In this document: positions 34,736-45,592 of the stretch, one piece after another
How the letters are laid out: each line of letters begins with the position of its first letter
How positions within the stretch are numbered: the stretch's first letter is position 1
Source of the DNA: Aliiroseovarius pelagivivens
GTDB lineage: Bacteria; Pseudomonadota; Alphaproteobacteria; Rhodobacterales; Rhodobacteraceae
DNA: 64,000 nt
NCBI RefSeq assembly: GCF_900302485.1
Contig: NZ_OMOI01000001.1
Location: 2,170,001-2,234,000 of the forward strand
Reading direction: 5' to 3'
Position numbers and translations under genes: made by a program
The notes under the pieces: generated by a model
Database searches by the model: none
What the model saw: only the letters and a program-made list of their open reading frames with translations
Told to the model about the DNA's origin: nothing

Positions 34736-37700
34736 ATGATTTTTCGATGGTTGAGCGTGTCCCGGGGTGGCTGGGGTGTCGCTAAAAAATTAACCTGTTA
34801 CGTTTCTAGACTCGGTCTTTTGGCTGGCCTTAATGTGTTGGCTGGGGCGCCCGCATGGGCCAATGATCCCTGTATCGAGGACAATGGGGGCGTCGTCTCT
34901 GGCGCGATCGTCGAGGTCTTCTGCGAAGGCGACCAATCCGACGGCGTTCACTTTCCAAAATTCACCTATGTTCCCATGGCCGGGTGGCATCTGGTCAATC
35001 CATTCAATCCAAACACATTCTCTGAGATCGAGATCGCCTATCTGGACGGCCCGATTGTCACCAACAACATCTCGGCCATTCGCTTACTTACCTATGCACA
35101 GCCCTATCTGGACTACGGCCATGACTTCGAGGCGCGGCTTCTGCCGGATGGGGCCGGACGATACATAGGTGCCAACGGTGTCGGGGCTTCTGCGGTTGAG
35201 CTCAGTTCGTATGGCGCGTTCTTGATGCAAGGGGATGTGAACTTCCCATACCTTGATGAGCGCTTCGGCTTTTCTGGCAGCGATTTGTCTTTACGGATCG
35301 ACAACTCGTTCCCAAGCCGTACTGCCGGTGACGGGGCGATCTATTTCGACAACACTCTGCATGACTTCGGCCATGATCGAACCAATGCCCAATACGCAAA
35401 CTGGGCCGCGGGCAATGCCTTCTCGATGGTGACAACCGGTCACCGTGGACATGGCGTTGTCATGGCCAGCGCGGGTGGCCACGGGTCCGGTGGGTCAAGC
35501 GACCGTACATACGGGGGACCGGGTGGCCGGGGCGGAACGCTTGGCGGTATCGTTCAGGGCTATATCACCACCTATGGCAACGATGCGGCCGGGATCTTGA
35601 TGCGCAGTCTGGGCGGCAATGGCGGCAATGGACACAATGGTACCGTGTTTGGCTCGGGGGGGTCTGGCGGCGTCGGCGGTCACGGAGAATATGTTGTCCT
35701 GAATAACATGGCCTCGATCAATACATTTGGGTACCGGTCCTCGGGCATCGTGGCGCAATCGTTGGGCGGCGGAGGCGGTCTGGGCGGCAATGGCGGCTGG
35801 GTGTCTGGATCCGGCGGTGCAGGTGGTTCAGCCTCGCGTGGGGACATCGTTCAAGTGACCAACCAGAATTGGGCCAGCATCGTCACGCGCGGTGCCGGTG
35901 CAAACGGTATTCTAGCGCAATCCATTGGCGGATTTGCCGGAACAGCCGGATCCGGGGGCTATTTGTTCTCGGCGGGCGGAAACGGACGGTCCGGTGGCAA
36001 CGGCGGCGGTGTCTTCGTGACCAACAATGCCTCAATCGACACCTATGGCGCTTATGATGCCGTGGGTATTTTGGCACAAAGCATCGGCGGTGGCGGCGGT
36101 GCGGGTGGCGCAGCGGATGGTTTCTATGCCATTGGCGGCACAGGCGGCCTTGGCGGCGACAGCTCCGGGCTTCAGGTCACCAATCGCGGCACGATCAACA
36201 CCCATTGGGGTCTGCGCAGCCACGGCATTTTGGCGCAATCCATTGGTGGTGGCGGCGGCGTCGGCGGCAATGCCTCGGGCGCGGGTGCTCTGGGCGGCAA
36301 CGGCAATTCGGCCGGGTCTTCGGGTCAAGCCATCGTCGAAAACTCTGGGGCGATCTATACGGCCGGACGGGACGCAATCGGCATCTTCGTGCAGTCCATC
36401 GGCGGCGGTGGCGGTCATGGCGGCAACGCCAATGGTATGGCCGCAATCGGTGGGCGTGGCGGGTTTGGCGGCAACGCCCATTTCGCCATCGTGCGCAACA
36501 GTGGGCACATTTCCACGAGGGGCAACTACGCGGCCGGGATTTCAGCACAATCCATTGGTGGAGGCGGTGGCACGGGGGGATCGGCGGTGTCGTCCGGGCC
36601 ATTTGCCTCGTTCGCACTGGGTGGAAGCGGCGGATTTGGCGGCGTTGGGGCCTCGGTGAGCGTCACCAATACGGGCGGCTTCAACGGATCTGCCAACATC
36701 ACAACACGCGGAAGATTCGCGGACGGCATTCTGGCGCAATCCATCGGTGGCGGCGGCGGCAATGGCGGGGCTGCGATGGCCAGCTCGTTCGGCGTTGGAT
36801 TTTCGGCGGCGTTTGCCATCGGTGCCAATGGTGGCGTCGGAGGCGGCGCTGGCAGTGTGAACGTTGCCTATCGCGGCGCGATCTGGACCGGGGGCGACTG
36901 GTCCAATGCGGTACGCGCCCAGTCCTTGGGCGGCGGTGGTGGCAATGGGGGCTATGCAATCTCAGGATCGGCCTCAACGACCGGCGCTCTTGGCTTCGCG
37001 CTCGGCGGATCTGGTGAAACTGGCGGACAGGCACAGAGCGTGAATGTCACGACATATCATAACCTTACCACACGTGGAGATCGCTCGTCTGCGATCCTTG
37101 CGCAATCCATCGGCGGCGGTGGCGGCAATGGCGGGTTCGCTTTCGCAGGCGCGATGAGCGGCGTCGGAAGCCTGAGCTTCGCCTTGGGCGGCGACGGCGC
37201 ACGAGGCGGCGGCGGTGCGAACGTGGCTGTCGACAGTCACGGAAATATCGCGACACGCGGGCTGATGTCCTCGGGCATCGTTGCGCAATCCATCGGCGGC
37301 GGTGGCGGCAACGGCGGCCACTCGATGGCGCAGAGCTTTGGCGGCGTTGGCGCAGGATCGTTGGCCTTGGGCGGCAGCGGGTCGCTGGGCACTTATGCCG
37401 GGCAGGTCTCGGTCACGTCGCGTGGTCAGATCGACACATCGGGTGATGGGGCCCACGGGATCGTTGCACAATCCATCGGTGGCGGCGGCGGAAATGGCGG
37501 ATTCGCCATTGCGGGCTCGGCCAGTGGCGGGGGTGCCCTGTCGGTGGCCGTGGGCGGCGCTGCCGGTGGTGGTGGCGGCGGGCGTACCGTCACGGTAACC
37601 ACATATGATCGGATCGGCACCCAAGGCGACCATGCCACAGGCATTCTGGCGCAATCTCTTGGCGGCGGTGGTGGCAATGGCGGAATGAGCCTTGCCGCAG

Positions 37701-40700
37701 GTGCCTCGGGCAAAGGGGCGCTGTCTGTTTCGCTTGGGGGCGCAGGCGGCAATGGTGGCTATGCCCAGCGCGTCTCGGTGACCGCAAACGGAGCCATCGT
37801 CACCGCAGGCGACATGTCCTCTGGCCTTGTGGCGCAATCTATCGGCGGCGGTGGCGGGCGTGGCGGCATGACGATTGCCGGCGCACTGTCCGGGTCCGCA
37901 TCAGGCAGCCTTTCCCTTGGCGGCAAAGGTGGCAGCGGCGGTCACGGTGGACAGGTTTGGGCCAATGCGGCCGGGCTGGTTCTGACACAGGGCGACGGTG
38001 CGACCGGCGTTCTAGCACAGTCCATCGGCGGCGGCGGCGGAGACGGTGGCATGGCGATCAGCGCATCTGCCAGCTTCACTGCCAGCGCAACAGCCAGCAT
38101 CGGCGGAACAGGCGGCCTCGGCGGCAATGGCGCACGGGTAGATCTGCGCGCCTCGAACGGGGCGTGGACCTTTGGCGACAACGCAAATGCACTGGTGGCA
38201 CAGTCCATCGGCGGCGGTGGTGGCAATGGCGGAATGTCCAGCTCTGGCAGCTTTGCGGCTACGGGCTCGGTCGGGCTGGGGTTCGGCGGAGCTGGTGGCA
38301 TTGGCGGACACGGCGGCCGGGTTGACGTTGTCGTCAACAATTCGGCCATCCCGGACCGCAACATCGAAACCTATGGCCACAATTCGACGGCGGTTCTGGC
38401 ACAGTCCATTGGTGGCGGCGGCGGTAATGGTGGCTTTACGGCCTCCAGCGCGAACGCAGGCACCGGCAGCGCCACGATGGCCTTCGGCGGCTCTGCCAGC
38501 ATCGGCGGACGCGGTGGCTATGTAACCGCCAGCGTAACCGAGAGCATCCTGACCAAAGGGGATCTGTCCCATGGTCTGGTGGCGCAGTCTATTGGCGGCG
38601 GCGGCGGAAATGGCGGCTTCGCCCTATCCGGTGGCTTCGGCGGTAACCGGGCCACCCTGGCGATGGGCGGAACCGGCGGCAACGGTCAGTATGGCGGCGC
38701 GGTGACAGTCTCGCTGGGCACCACGGCCTTTGACACATGGGTGCACACCGAAGGAGACGGCTCTGTCGGTGTCTTGGCGCAATCCATCGGCGGTGGCGGC
38801 GGAAATGGCGGCTTCGCGATTGGGGCAGATGCCTCGAACAGCGCATTTACAGCCGGACTTTCCATGGGCGGATTTGGCGGCACGGGCGGAAATGGCAACA
38901 CGGTCTCTTTGACCAATCGCGCCACAGTCAGCACGCTTGGCGATCACGCCACAGGTCTTTCAGCACAGTCGATCGGCGGTGGCGGCGGCAATGGCGGCTT
39001 TGCCGTCTCGGGCGGACTGAACGCAGGCACCGCAGCGCTTAACGTCGCACTGGGCGGCGCAGGCGGCGCAGGTGGCGCGGGCAGCAACGTTATTCTGGCA
39101 AGCTACGACGATATCGTCACTGCGGGTCGCTTCTCGGGTGCGATCCTTGCGCAATCAATCGGTGGCGGCGGCGGTAACGGCGGCTTCTCGGCTTCGGCAG
39201 GTGTGTCCACAACTGCAAATGGCGGATTTACCCTTGGCGGACGCGGCGCGTCCGGCGGTTCAGCTGGGGCAGTGACAGTCAGCGCCGAAGGCCAACTGCA
39301 AACGACCGGAGATCACTCGGCCGGAATTCTGGCACAATCCATCGGCGGCGGTGGCGGCAATGGCGGCATGGCGATCACCGGCGGGTTCAGCAGAACAGCC
39401 TCGGCCCGGGTGAGCATTGGTGGTCGTGGCAGTTCCGGTGGTGCCGGTGGCACTGTGCGTGTGACCAATGCAGCCACAATCAATACTGCGGGTGACTACT
39501 CCATCGGCCTTGCAGCACAGTCTATTGGCGGCGGGGGCGGCAATGGTGGCTTTACCATCGGCGGCACGCTGGCCAGGTCCGCCAGCCTTGGCGTGACCAT
39601 CGGTGGATCGGGCGCAGGAGCCGTGCACGGCGGAACGGTCGAAGTTACGAACACTGGCGCCATCACGACGGGTGGTGCGCAGTCAGACGGGTTGCTGGCA
39701 CAATCGATTGGCGGCGGCGGCGGCACGGGCGGCTTGTCTGCAGGTCTGGCTGGTGGCGGGAATTCTGCTTCGCTTCGACTGGGCGGCAGCGGGTCAGGCG
39801 GCGCCAATGGCGGCGCGGTCAACGTGACGCAAACTGCAATGATCCTGACCCAAGGTGATGACAGCGCCGCGATCCGGGCCCAGTCCATCGGCGGTGGAGG
39901 CGGCAATGGCGGCTTCTCGCTTGGCGGCACAGCCAGTTCGGGTCGCGCGGCGACCGTCAGCCTTGGTGGCAACGCCGGCAGCGGCGGGCGGGGCGGTACG
40001 GTGACCGTCAACAACTCCGGAGATCTGTTTACACTGGGCGACCGCTCGGCAGGGCTGGTGGCGCAATCCATTGGCGGTGGCGGTGGTGCGGCCGGATCCG
40101 CTGGCAGCTTGTCGATAACCTCGGGCAATGCATTGACGCTTGCGCTTGGCGGCAACGGCGGCAACGGCGGCAATAGCAGCGCTGTGACCGTAGCCAATTC
40201 CGGCACCGTATCGACAGTTGGCGAAGGCGCCCAAGCGCTTTTGGCACAGTCCATCGGCGGCGGCGGCGGTACTGCGGGCGGCACCTTGTCCTTGCGGGCA
40301 GCGGGCGCGGCATCGGCCAGCCTGACCATCGGCGCCAGTGGCGGCATCGGTGGCTCGGGCGGCACTGTGGACCTGACCCAAACCGGGCTGGCAGGTGGCG
40401 GTACCGTGCTGCAGACACGTGGCCAAGGAGCAGAGGCCATGCTGCTGCAATCCATCGGCGGCGGTGGCGGCAATGGCTCTTACATTATTGCGGGCGGTGG
40501 CAACAAAGGGTTTGGCGGCAGCCTGTCCATAGGGTCCAGCGGCGGCGCAGGTGGCAACGGTGGCACGGTCACCGGGCAAGTTGGTGCGGCCGGCGCTTTG
40601 ATCAATGTTTATACGCATGGCGATGACGCAGCAGCGATCCGCGCGCAGTCCATCGGCGGAGGCGGCGGCAACGGCAGCTTCACGATGGCTGCACAGGGGA

Positions 40701-43700
40701 CAAGCGGTGCCGGTCTGAGCCTGACCATGGGTGGTCGCGGTGGATCTGGCGGCGCAGGCAGCGCGGTCACATTGGAGCAACTGCACGCCAATATCTACAC
40801 GGCGGGCGCAGGCAGTGCTGGCATTTCGGCGGAAAGCATCGGTGGCGGTGGCGGCTCGGCGAACGTGCATCTGTCGGGCGCATTCTCGAAATCGAACGCT
40901 CTGTCACTGCAACTGGGTGCAGATGGTGGCACCGGATCGCGTGCGGGTGACGTGCGGATTGTGTCCAATGGGCAGGTGATCACACAGGGCGTGAATGCAG
41001 CGGGTATCATCGCGCGGTCACTGGGCGGCGGCGGCGGCAATGCCGGTGTAAATGCCGGCCTGGCCCTTTCCTCGAAATCCAACGGGGTTGCCGTCACGCT
41101 GGGCGGCACGGGCGGCAGCGGCGGACATTCCGGCGCAGTCACGGTGGTGTCCGGTAGCGTGATCGACACAGCCTCGGATGGCAGCGGCGGCATCATGGCA
41201 CACGCGATTGGCGGCGGTGGCGGCACCGGCGGCTTTGCCGGAGCATTTGCCGGATCGTTCTCGGATGGCAAAACGCTGAGCCTGCAGCTGGGCGGCAATG
41301 GTGGCGTTGGTCATTTTGGTGGCACAGTGGACGTGACGTCGAACGGCGCCATCCTGACACGCGGCGCCGATGCGACAGGCATCAGCGCGTTGTCGCTGGG
41401 TGGCGGCGGTGGCTCGGGCGGCGGCGCAATGGCCTTCAACTTCGCCCTAGACAACGAAGCGACACAGCTGGCGCTGGCCAACGGTGGATCAGGCGTAACG
41501 GGTGGCTATGCCTCAGGGGTTACGGTCACCAATATGGCCTCGATCGCAACAGGTGGCACGCGCAGCCATGGCATCACAGCCCAATCCATCGGTGGTGGTG
41601 GCGGCAACGGCGGACAAGCCGTGGCAGGTAGCATCATTGCGAAAAAAGCCGGCTCGGGCGCAAACCAGTTCTATGTGGCACTTGGCGGTTCCGGAGGAGA
41701 CGGAAACCACGCGGGTGCTGTCGATGTTCAAAACCACGCTGGCATCACAACGCTGGCTGGCAACTCCCACGCGATCCTCGCCCAATCGATCGGCGGCGGT
41801 GGCGGCACTGCCAATCAAGCGCTATCGATCGGCTTTTCGGGCGCGGACAGCACAGCCTTCGGCTTGTCGCTTGGTGGCGACGGCGGAACGGGCGGCTATG
41901 CCGATCAGGTCGCTGTCACCAACAGTGCCGCGCTTTACACCCAAGGTGTTCTCAGCCGAGGTATTCAGGCCCAATCCATCGGTGGCGGTGGTGGTGCAGG
42001 TGGCTTCACCGGCAGCGCTGCTTTGGGACGCGGTGGTGACACCACCCAATATGCGTTCTCGATCGGTGGCGCGGGCGGCGACGGCAATATCGGCGGCGCG
42101 GTCAGTGTGACCCATTCTGGCTATCTGTTGACCACCGGAGCGTTCTCGGAAGGTGTTCTGGCGCAGTCAATTGGCGGCGGTGGCGGCGCGGGCGGCTCTG
42201 CCCTTGCGATGACGCGCGCAACAACGCCTGCGACCGGCCAGAGTGGCGATCCCGCACGCAACCTTGCGGTTGCCGTTGGAATTGGCGGCCAAGGAGGCAC
42301 CGGCGCACACGGAGGCACCGTGACCGTGGATATCGACGGGATCGTGAACACATTCGGCCTGAACTCGCACGGTGTCATGGCACAATCCATCGGCGGCGGC
42401 GGCGGTTCAGGCGGGAATTCCAAGGCCGTGACGATCTTTGCGGGAACCGCTGACACGAACCAGCCCAACGGGCCGCAGAACCGCTCGCGTGTTCTGACCA
42501 TGGGCGGCGACGGCGGCGCGGCTGGCAATGGCGGCGATGTGACCGTTGAAAATGACAGCTGGATTGTGACCTATGGCGCGAATGCGTTCGGCGTCATGGC
42601 GCAATCGGTTGGCGGCGGCGGCGGTGTCGGCGGCCATGGTGAACACGGCAAACCCACCATAGATGAACTGGTGGCTATCGGGGGCGATCTGGTCGCGAAC
42701 CTGCCGACCCTCCCTGCCCTACCAGCGTTCCCGTCGCTGGGATCCCTGCCCGGCTTGCCCGGCGCGACGGGTCTTCCCGGTCTTCCCAGCCTGCCAAACC
42801 TTACCAGCTTGCCTGACCTGCCAAGCCTGAAGGATCTGGGCAGCCTGCCCGGGTTGAATGGCGCGACTGTGCCCGGACTTCCGGGTTTGCCCGCGCTGCC
42901 TGGGCTGCCAGTGGTCGCGGATCTTCCCGAAGCACCGGATGTCCCGGGTCTTCCGCCTGCACCCGATGCCCCCACCGCCCCCGAGCCCCCTGAAGCGGAC
43001 GAGGAAGAGGATGGTGTAAGCCGGTTTGAGATTGCCGTCGGCGGTCGCGGCGGTGCCAGTGGTGATGGCGGTCTGGTAACCGTGACCAACCGCGGCAATG
43101 TGATGGCGTTGGGCGAAGGGGCCATTGGTGTCTTTGCACAATCCGTCGGTGGCGGTGGTGGCCTTGGCGGCTACGGCGCCGTGGGCGAGACTGGCACCAT
43201 CGGGCTTGGTGGCTCGGGTGGTGCTGGCGGCAATGGCGGGAATGTTCGGGTCACGAATGAAGGCCTTATCCTAACCGCTGGAACCGCAGGCTATGGCATT
43301 TTCGCGCAATCCATTGGCGGTGGCGGCGGAATGGGCGGCAATGTGGATCGTGGCGTACATGGCGAGGAAAACACCGACGCTTTGGCATTTGGTGCCTCGG
43401 GCGGAGCTGGCGGCAATGGCGGCGACGTCACCGTTGTCAGCCGGGGTGCCATTGTCACGCTGGGTGACGGCGCAACGGCGATTTTCGCACAATCGGTTGG
43501 CGGCGGCGGCGGCGTTCTTGGCAAGATCGGCCAAGGAACTGGGCTTGTCGGCAGCACAGGTGCCATCGGTACAGCGGGCAATGTGGTTGTGGATCACACG
43601 GGCACGATCATCACCGCCGGGGACGGCGCACACGGTATCTTCGCCACTTCGCTTGATGGCGCTGGGGCACCCTCTGGCAACGTGACCGTCAACTATACGG

Positions 43701-45586
43701 GCGACATTACTGTTCTGGGTGAAAATGCCCATGCGATCATTGCGCAAACTACTGCCATCGGTGGTCCGGCAAACCGGGTCGAGATCGGCATCGGCAAAGG
43801 ATCGACCGTCACCGGCGGAACGGACACTGCCACCGTGTCTCTGGTAGGCGGCACCGACAACACGCTGAACAACGAAGGGCAGCTGCAGTCCTCCGGCGGG
43901 TTGGACGCCACCGTAATCGAAGCCCAAAGCGGCAATGACGTGATCACCAACGCGGGAATTTTCGTAGGCACGTTCGATCTTGGGGCCGGGCAGAACCTGT
44001 TCGACAACCAAGATGGCGGTCTGATGCTTCTTGGCGAGCGGTCCTATCTGCATGATGGCAGCGCGGGCGCGTCGGGGCTTTTGATGAATGCAGGCGAGCT
44101 GTCGTTTGGCGACACCGGCTATTTGAATTACGCAGCGCGTCTGGCCGCGTTTGACCCCGCGCAAAGACCTGCGACGTTGGACGACCTGCATCTGACCGGA
44201 GATTTCCAGCAGGCAGCAGTCGGGACCACATTCATCGACCTGGATTTCGGAACCCGCACCGCAGATCACCTGATCAACACGGGATACGCGAACTGGGATG
44301 GAACGCTGTCCGTCCTGACCTATAACTCGACGCATTTGCGGTCTGGCATTTCGCGTGCCCGTTTCTCGACGGCATCTGAAGGTGCGGATATGGGTGGGCT
44401 AAGCCTTGATATCGCGCCCAGCGCAATCGTCGACTATCGGATTGCGGCACTGTCTGCGACCCGACTTGCCGTGGAATGGGACGTGGATTTTGCGCCCGAA
44501 GACGCCAATTTCAACCGCAACCAGACATCGCTTGGCGATCATCTGAACTCGGCCTTCAAAGGGGGCGCCCCAACTGGATTGCAGGGCCTCTCGGCAGCTC
44601 TGTTTTCTGTGCCGGATGCAAGCTATCTTCCGCTGCTCTATGACAGCATGAACGCCGACGTCTATGCCGCCCGCAAAGCGAGTGATCACCTAGGTCTACT
44701 GGGCTTCTCGGAACGGTTTGGTCGCTGTGATCTGTCTGAGGTGCAATCCAGCTGCCTCACGTTCAGCTTTGCGAGCGAAAAGAGCCGTCGCACCGGGGAT
44801 TTCGAACATCAGGACCAGGCGACCTCTCGTGCATCTGCGCAGCTAAGTGCAGCAAGTGTGTTGGACAATGGCGCACGACTGGGGTTCGGGCTAGATTTCG
44901 GCTCGCACAGCACCAGCCATATGAATGCCGGAGCCAGCGCCTCGGGGCAGCACACAATGTTGGGGCTTAGCTATGATGTGGCGAGATATGGAATTGATTG
45001 GACCTTTGGGTTGGTCGCAGGGCAAGCCAGCTCGGATATCAAGCGTCACCCATTCATTGGCGGCTCGACCGAGGGGACACTGACCACCTCTAGTATTGCC
45101 CTGTCCCTTGGGGCCGAAAAACAGTTTGATCTGGCACATGGCCTGTTCGTCCGTCCGGGCGCGCATTTGAGCATCGGTAAGACTTCATCACAAGCAACCC
45201 GTGAACGCGGCGGAGATCTGGGTCTGACATTGGAACAAAGCGCGGACTGGTTCGTGGTCTTTACGCCCTCCGTCGAACTGGGCTTTGATGGTCCGGTCCA
45301 AGACGGCTGCCGCGCGCGTTGCAGCTCGGTCATCGGTGGGTTGAAACTGTCGCGTCAAACCTATCTGGGCAACCGCTCGGCCAGCGCCACAGGCCGGTTC
45401 ATTGCCAGCCCGGCAGGATCCGACCCGTTTACCGTAACGGATGCGTTGGAGGACAGCTGGGCGGTAGAAGCATCCGTCGGAATAGAGTTCGCACCGCAAA
45501 CCTCGGCCGAGATCGTGGCCGAGCGTCGCTGGCTTGGCAAATCGACGTCAAACAGCGTCGGTTTCCGGTTCGAACACGCGTTCTAA
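34736..45586 (+). CDS. Giant glycine-rich repeat autotransporter (3616 residues)
   Basis: This surface protein has an extended N-terminus ending in a signal peptide (SRLGLLAGLNVLAGAPAWA-ND) and a passenger of about 3300 residues. The C-terminal beta-barrel ends in Phe (GFRFEHAF), so it should be a type V autotransporter. From about residue 340 to 2920 the passenger consists of 41 units averaging 64 residues, each with a core like AQSIGGGGGNGG, a Gly/Ala-rich strand and a short VTV-type strand, which fits a beta-helix. A Leu-Pro-rich insert (residues 2655-2758) breaks the series near its end. The start ATG lacks a good ribosome site but follows a consensus promoter. Adhesion or biofilm roles are usual for such proteins; none is proven here. 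Confidence 0.88.
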   Translation: MIFRWLSVSRGGWGVAKKLTCYVSRLGLLAGLNVLAGAPAWANDPCIEDNGGVVSGAIVEVFCEGDQSDGVHFPKFTYVPMAGWHLVNPFNPNTFSEIEIAYLDGPIVTNNISAIRLLTYAQPYLDYGHDFEARLLPDGAGRYIGANGVGASAVELSSYGAFLMQGDVNFPYLDERFGFSGSDLSLRIDNSFPSRTAGDGAIYFDNTLHDFGHDRTNAQYANWAAGNAFSMVTTGHRGHGVVMASAGGHGSGGSSDRTYGGPGGRGGTLGGIVQGYITTYGNDAAGILMRSLGGNGGNGHNGTVFGSGGSGGVGGHGEYVVLNNMASINTFGYRSSGIVAQSLGGGGGLGGNGGWVSGSGGAGGSASRGDIVQVTNQNWASIVTRGAGANGILAQSIGGFAGTAGSGGYLFSAGGNGRSGGNGGGVFVTNNASIDTYGAYDAVGILAQSIGGGGGAGGAADGFYAIGGTGGLGGDSSGLQVTNRGTINTHWGLRSHGILAQSIGGGGGVGGNASGAGALGGNGNSAGSSGQAIVENSGAIYTAGRDAIGIFVQSIGGGGGHGGNANGMAAIGGRGGFGGNAHFAIVRNSGHISTRGNYAAGISAQSIGGGGGTGGSAVSSGPFASFALGGSGGFGGVGASVSVTNTGGFNGSANITTRGRFADGILAQSIGGGGGNGGAAMASSFGVGFSAAFAIGANGGVGGGAGSVNVAYRGAIWTGGDWSNAVRAQSLGGGGGNGGYAISGSASTTGALGFALGGSGETGGQAQSVNVTTYHNLTTRGDRSSAILAQSIGGGGGNGGFAFAGAMSGVGSLSFALGGDGARGGGGANVAVDSHGNIATRGLMSSGIVAQSIGGGGGNGGHSMAQSFGGVGAGSLALGGSGSLGTYAGQVSVTSRGQIDTSGDGAHGIVAQSIGGGGGNGGFAIAGSASGGGALSVAVGGAAGGGGGGRTVTVTTYDRIGTQGDHATGILAQSLGGGGGNGGMSLAAGASGKGALSVSLGGAGGNGGYAQRVSVTANGAIVTAGDMSSGLVAQSIGGGGGRGGMTIAGALSGSASGSLSLGGKGGSGGHGGQVWANAAGLVLTQGDGATGVLAQSIGGGGGDGGMAISASASFTASATASIGGTGGLGGNGARVDLRASNGAWTFGDNANALVAQSIGGGGGNGGMSSSGSFAATGSVGLGFGGAGGIGGHGGRVDVVVNNSAIPDRNIETYGHNSTAVLAQSIGGGGGNGGFTASSANAGTGSATMAFGGSASIGGRGGYVTASVTESILTKGDLSHGLVAQSIGGGGGNGGFALSGGFGGNRATLAMGGTGGNGQYGGAVTVSLGTTAFDTWVHTEGDGSVGVLAQSIGGGGGNGGFAIGADASNSAFTAGLSMGGFGGTGGNGNTVSLTNRATVSTLGDHATGLSAQSIGGGGGNGGFAVSGGLNAGTAALNVALGGAGGAGGAGSNVILASYDDIVTAGRFSGAILAQSIGGGGGNGGFSASAGVSTTANGGFTLGGRGASGGSAGAVTVSAEGQLQTTGDHSAGILAQSIGGGGGNGGMAITGGFSRTASARVSIGGRGSSGGAGGTVRVTNAATINTAGDYSIGLAAQSIGGGGGNGGFTIGGTLARSASLGVTIGGSGAGAVHGGTVEVTNTGAITTGGAQSDGLLAQSIGGGGGTGGLSAGLAGGGNSASLRLGGSGSGGANGGAVNVTQTAMILTQGDDSAAIRAQSIGGGGGNGGFSLGGTASSGRAATVSLGGNAGSGGRGGTVTVNNSGDLFTLGDRSAGLVAQSIGGGGGAAGSAGSLSITSGNALTLALGGNGGNGGNSSAVTVANSGTVSTVGEGAQALLAQSIGGGGGTAGGTLSLRAAGAASASLTIGASGGIGGSGGTVDLTQTGLAGGGTVLQTRGQGAEAMLLQSIGGGGGNGSYIIAGGGNKGFGGSLSIGSSGGAGGNGGTVTGQVGAAGALINVYTHGDDAAAIRAQSIGGGGGNGSFTMAAQGTSGAGLSLTMGGRGGSGGAGSAVTLEQLHANIYTAGAGSAGISAESIGGGGGSANVHLSGAFSKSNALSLQLGADGGTGSRAGDVRIVSNGQVITQGVNAAGIIARSLGGGGGNAGVNAGLALSSKSNGVAVTLGGTGGSGGHSGAVTVVSGSVIDTASDGSGGIMAHAIGGGGGTGGFAGAFAGSFSDGKTLSLQLGGNGGVGHFGGTVDVTSNGAILTRGADATGISALSLGGGGGSGGGAMAFNFALDNEATQLALANGGSGVTGGYASGVTVTNMASIATGGTRSHGITAQSIGGGGGNGGQAVAGSIIAKKAGSGANQFYVALGGSGGDGNHAGAVDVQNHAGITTLAGNSHAILAQSIGGGGGTANQALSIGFSGADSTAFGLSLGGDGGTGGYADQVAVTNSAALYTQGVLSRGIQAQSIGGGGGAGGFTGSAALGRGGDTTQYAFSIGGAGGDGNIGGAVSVTHSGYLLTTGAFSEGVLAQSIGGGGGAGGSALAMTRATTPATGQSGDPARNLAVAVGIGGQGGTGAHGGTVTVDIDGIVNTFGLNSHGVMAQSIGGGGGSGGNSKAVTIFAGTADTNQPNGPQNRSRVLTMGGDGGAAGNGGDVTVENDSWIVTYGANAFGVMAQSVGGGGGVGGHGEHGKPTIDELVAIGGDLVANLPTLPALPAFPSLGSLPGLPGATGLPGLPSLPNLTSLPDLPSLKDLGSLPGLNGATVPGLPGLPALPGLPVVADLPEAPDVPGLPPAPDAPTAPEPPEADEEEDGVSRFEIAVGGRGGASGDGGLVTVTNRGNVMALGEGAIGVFAQSVGGGGGLGGYGAVGETGTIGLGGSGGAGGNGGNVRVTNEGLILTAGTAGYGIFAQSIGGGGGMGGNVDRGVHGEENTDALAFGASGGAGGNGGDVTVVSRGAIVTLGDGATAIFAQSVGGGGGVLGKIGQGTGLVGSTGAIGTAGNVVVDHTGTIITAGDGAHGIFATSLDGAGAPSGNVTVNYTGDITVLGENAHAIIAQTTAIGGPANRVEIGIGKGSTVTGGTDTATVSLVGGTDNTLNNEGQLQSSGGLDATVIEAQSGNDVITNAGIFVGTFDLGAGQNLFDNQDGGLMLLGERSYLHDGSAGASGLLMNAGELSFGDTGYLNYAARLAAFDPAQRPATLDDLHLTGDFQQAAVGTTFIDLDFGTRTADHLINTGYANWDGTLSVLTYNSTHLRSGISRARFSTASEGADMGGLSLDIAPSAIVDYRIAALSATRLAVEWDVDFAPEDANFNRNQTSLGDHLNSAFKGGAPTGLQGLSAALFSVPDASYLPLLYDSMNADVYAARKASDHLGLLGFSERFGRCDLSEVQSSCLTFSFASEKSRRTGDFEHQDQATSRASAQLSAASVLDNGARLGFGLDFGSHSTSHMNAGASASGQHTMLGLSYDVARYGIDWTFGLVAGQASSDIKRHPFIGGSTEGTLTTSSIALSLGAEKQFDLAHGLFVRPGAHLSIGKTSSQATRERGGDLGLTLEQSADWFVVFTPSVELGFDGPVQDGCRARCSSVIGGLKLSRQTYLGNRSASATGRFIASPAGSDPFTVTDALEDSWAVEASVGIEFAPQTSAEIVAERRWLGKSTSNSVGFRFEHAF
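35753..43510 (+). repeat. Tandem coding repeats, 41 units of about 193 bp
   Basis: The codon block for AQS(I/L/V)GGGGG recurs 41 times from 35753 to 43487, a mean spacing of 193 bases. At DNA level the core is near-identical in many units (GCGCAATCCATCGGCGGCGG), while flanks vary in length and sequence. Such repeats invite slippage, unit gain or loss, and assembly errors. Confidence 0.9.
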
Positions 45587-45592
45587 ATCGGC

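Noticed and set aside
35750..43500. Long open frames on the minus strand inside the giant autotransporter gene
   Set aside because: They mirror the repeat DNA, giving Pro/Ala-rich periodic products without starts, ribosome sites or family motifs. They are a by-product of GC-rich repeats.
35753..43510. CRISPR-like periodicity
   Set aside because: The repeats are coding, keep frame, have unequal spacing and related rather than unique spacers, and no cas gene is present.
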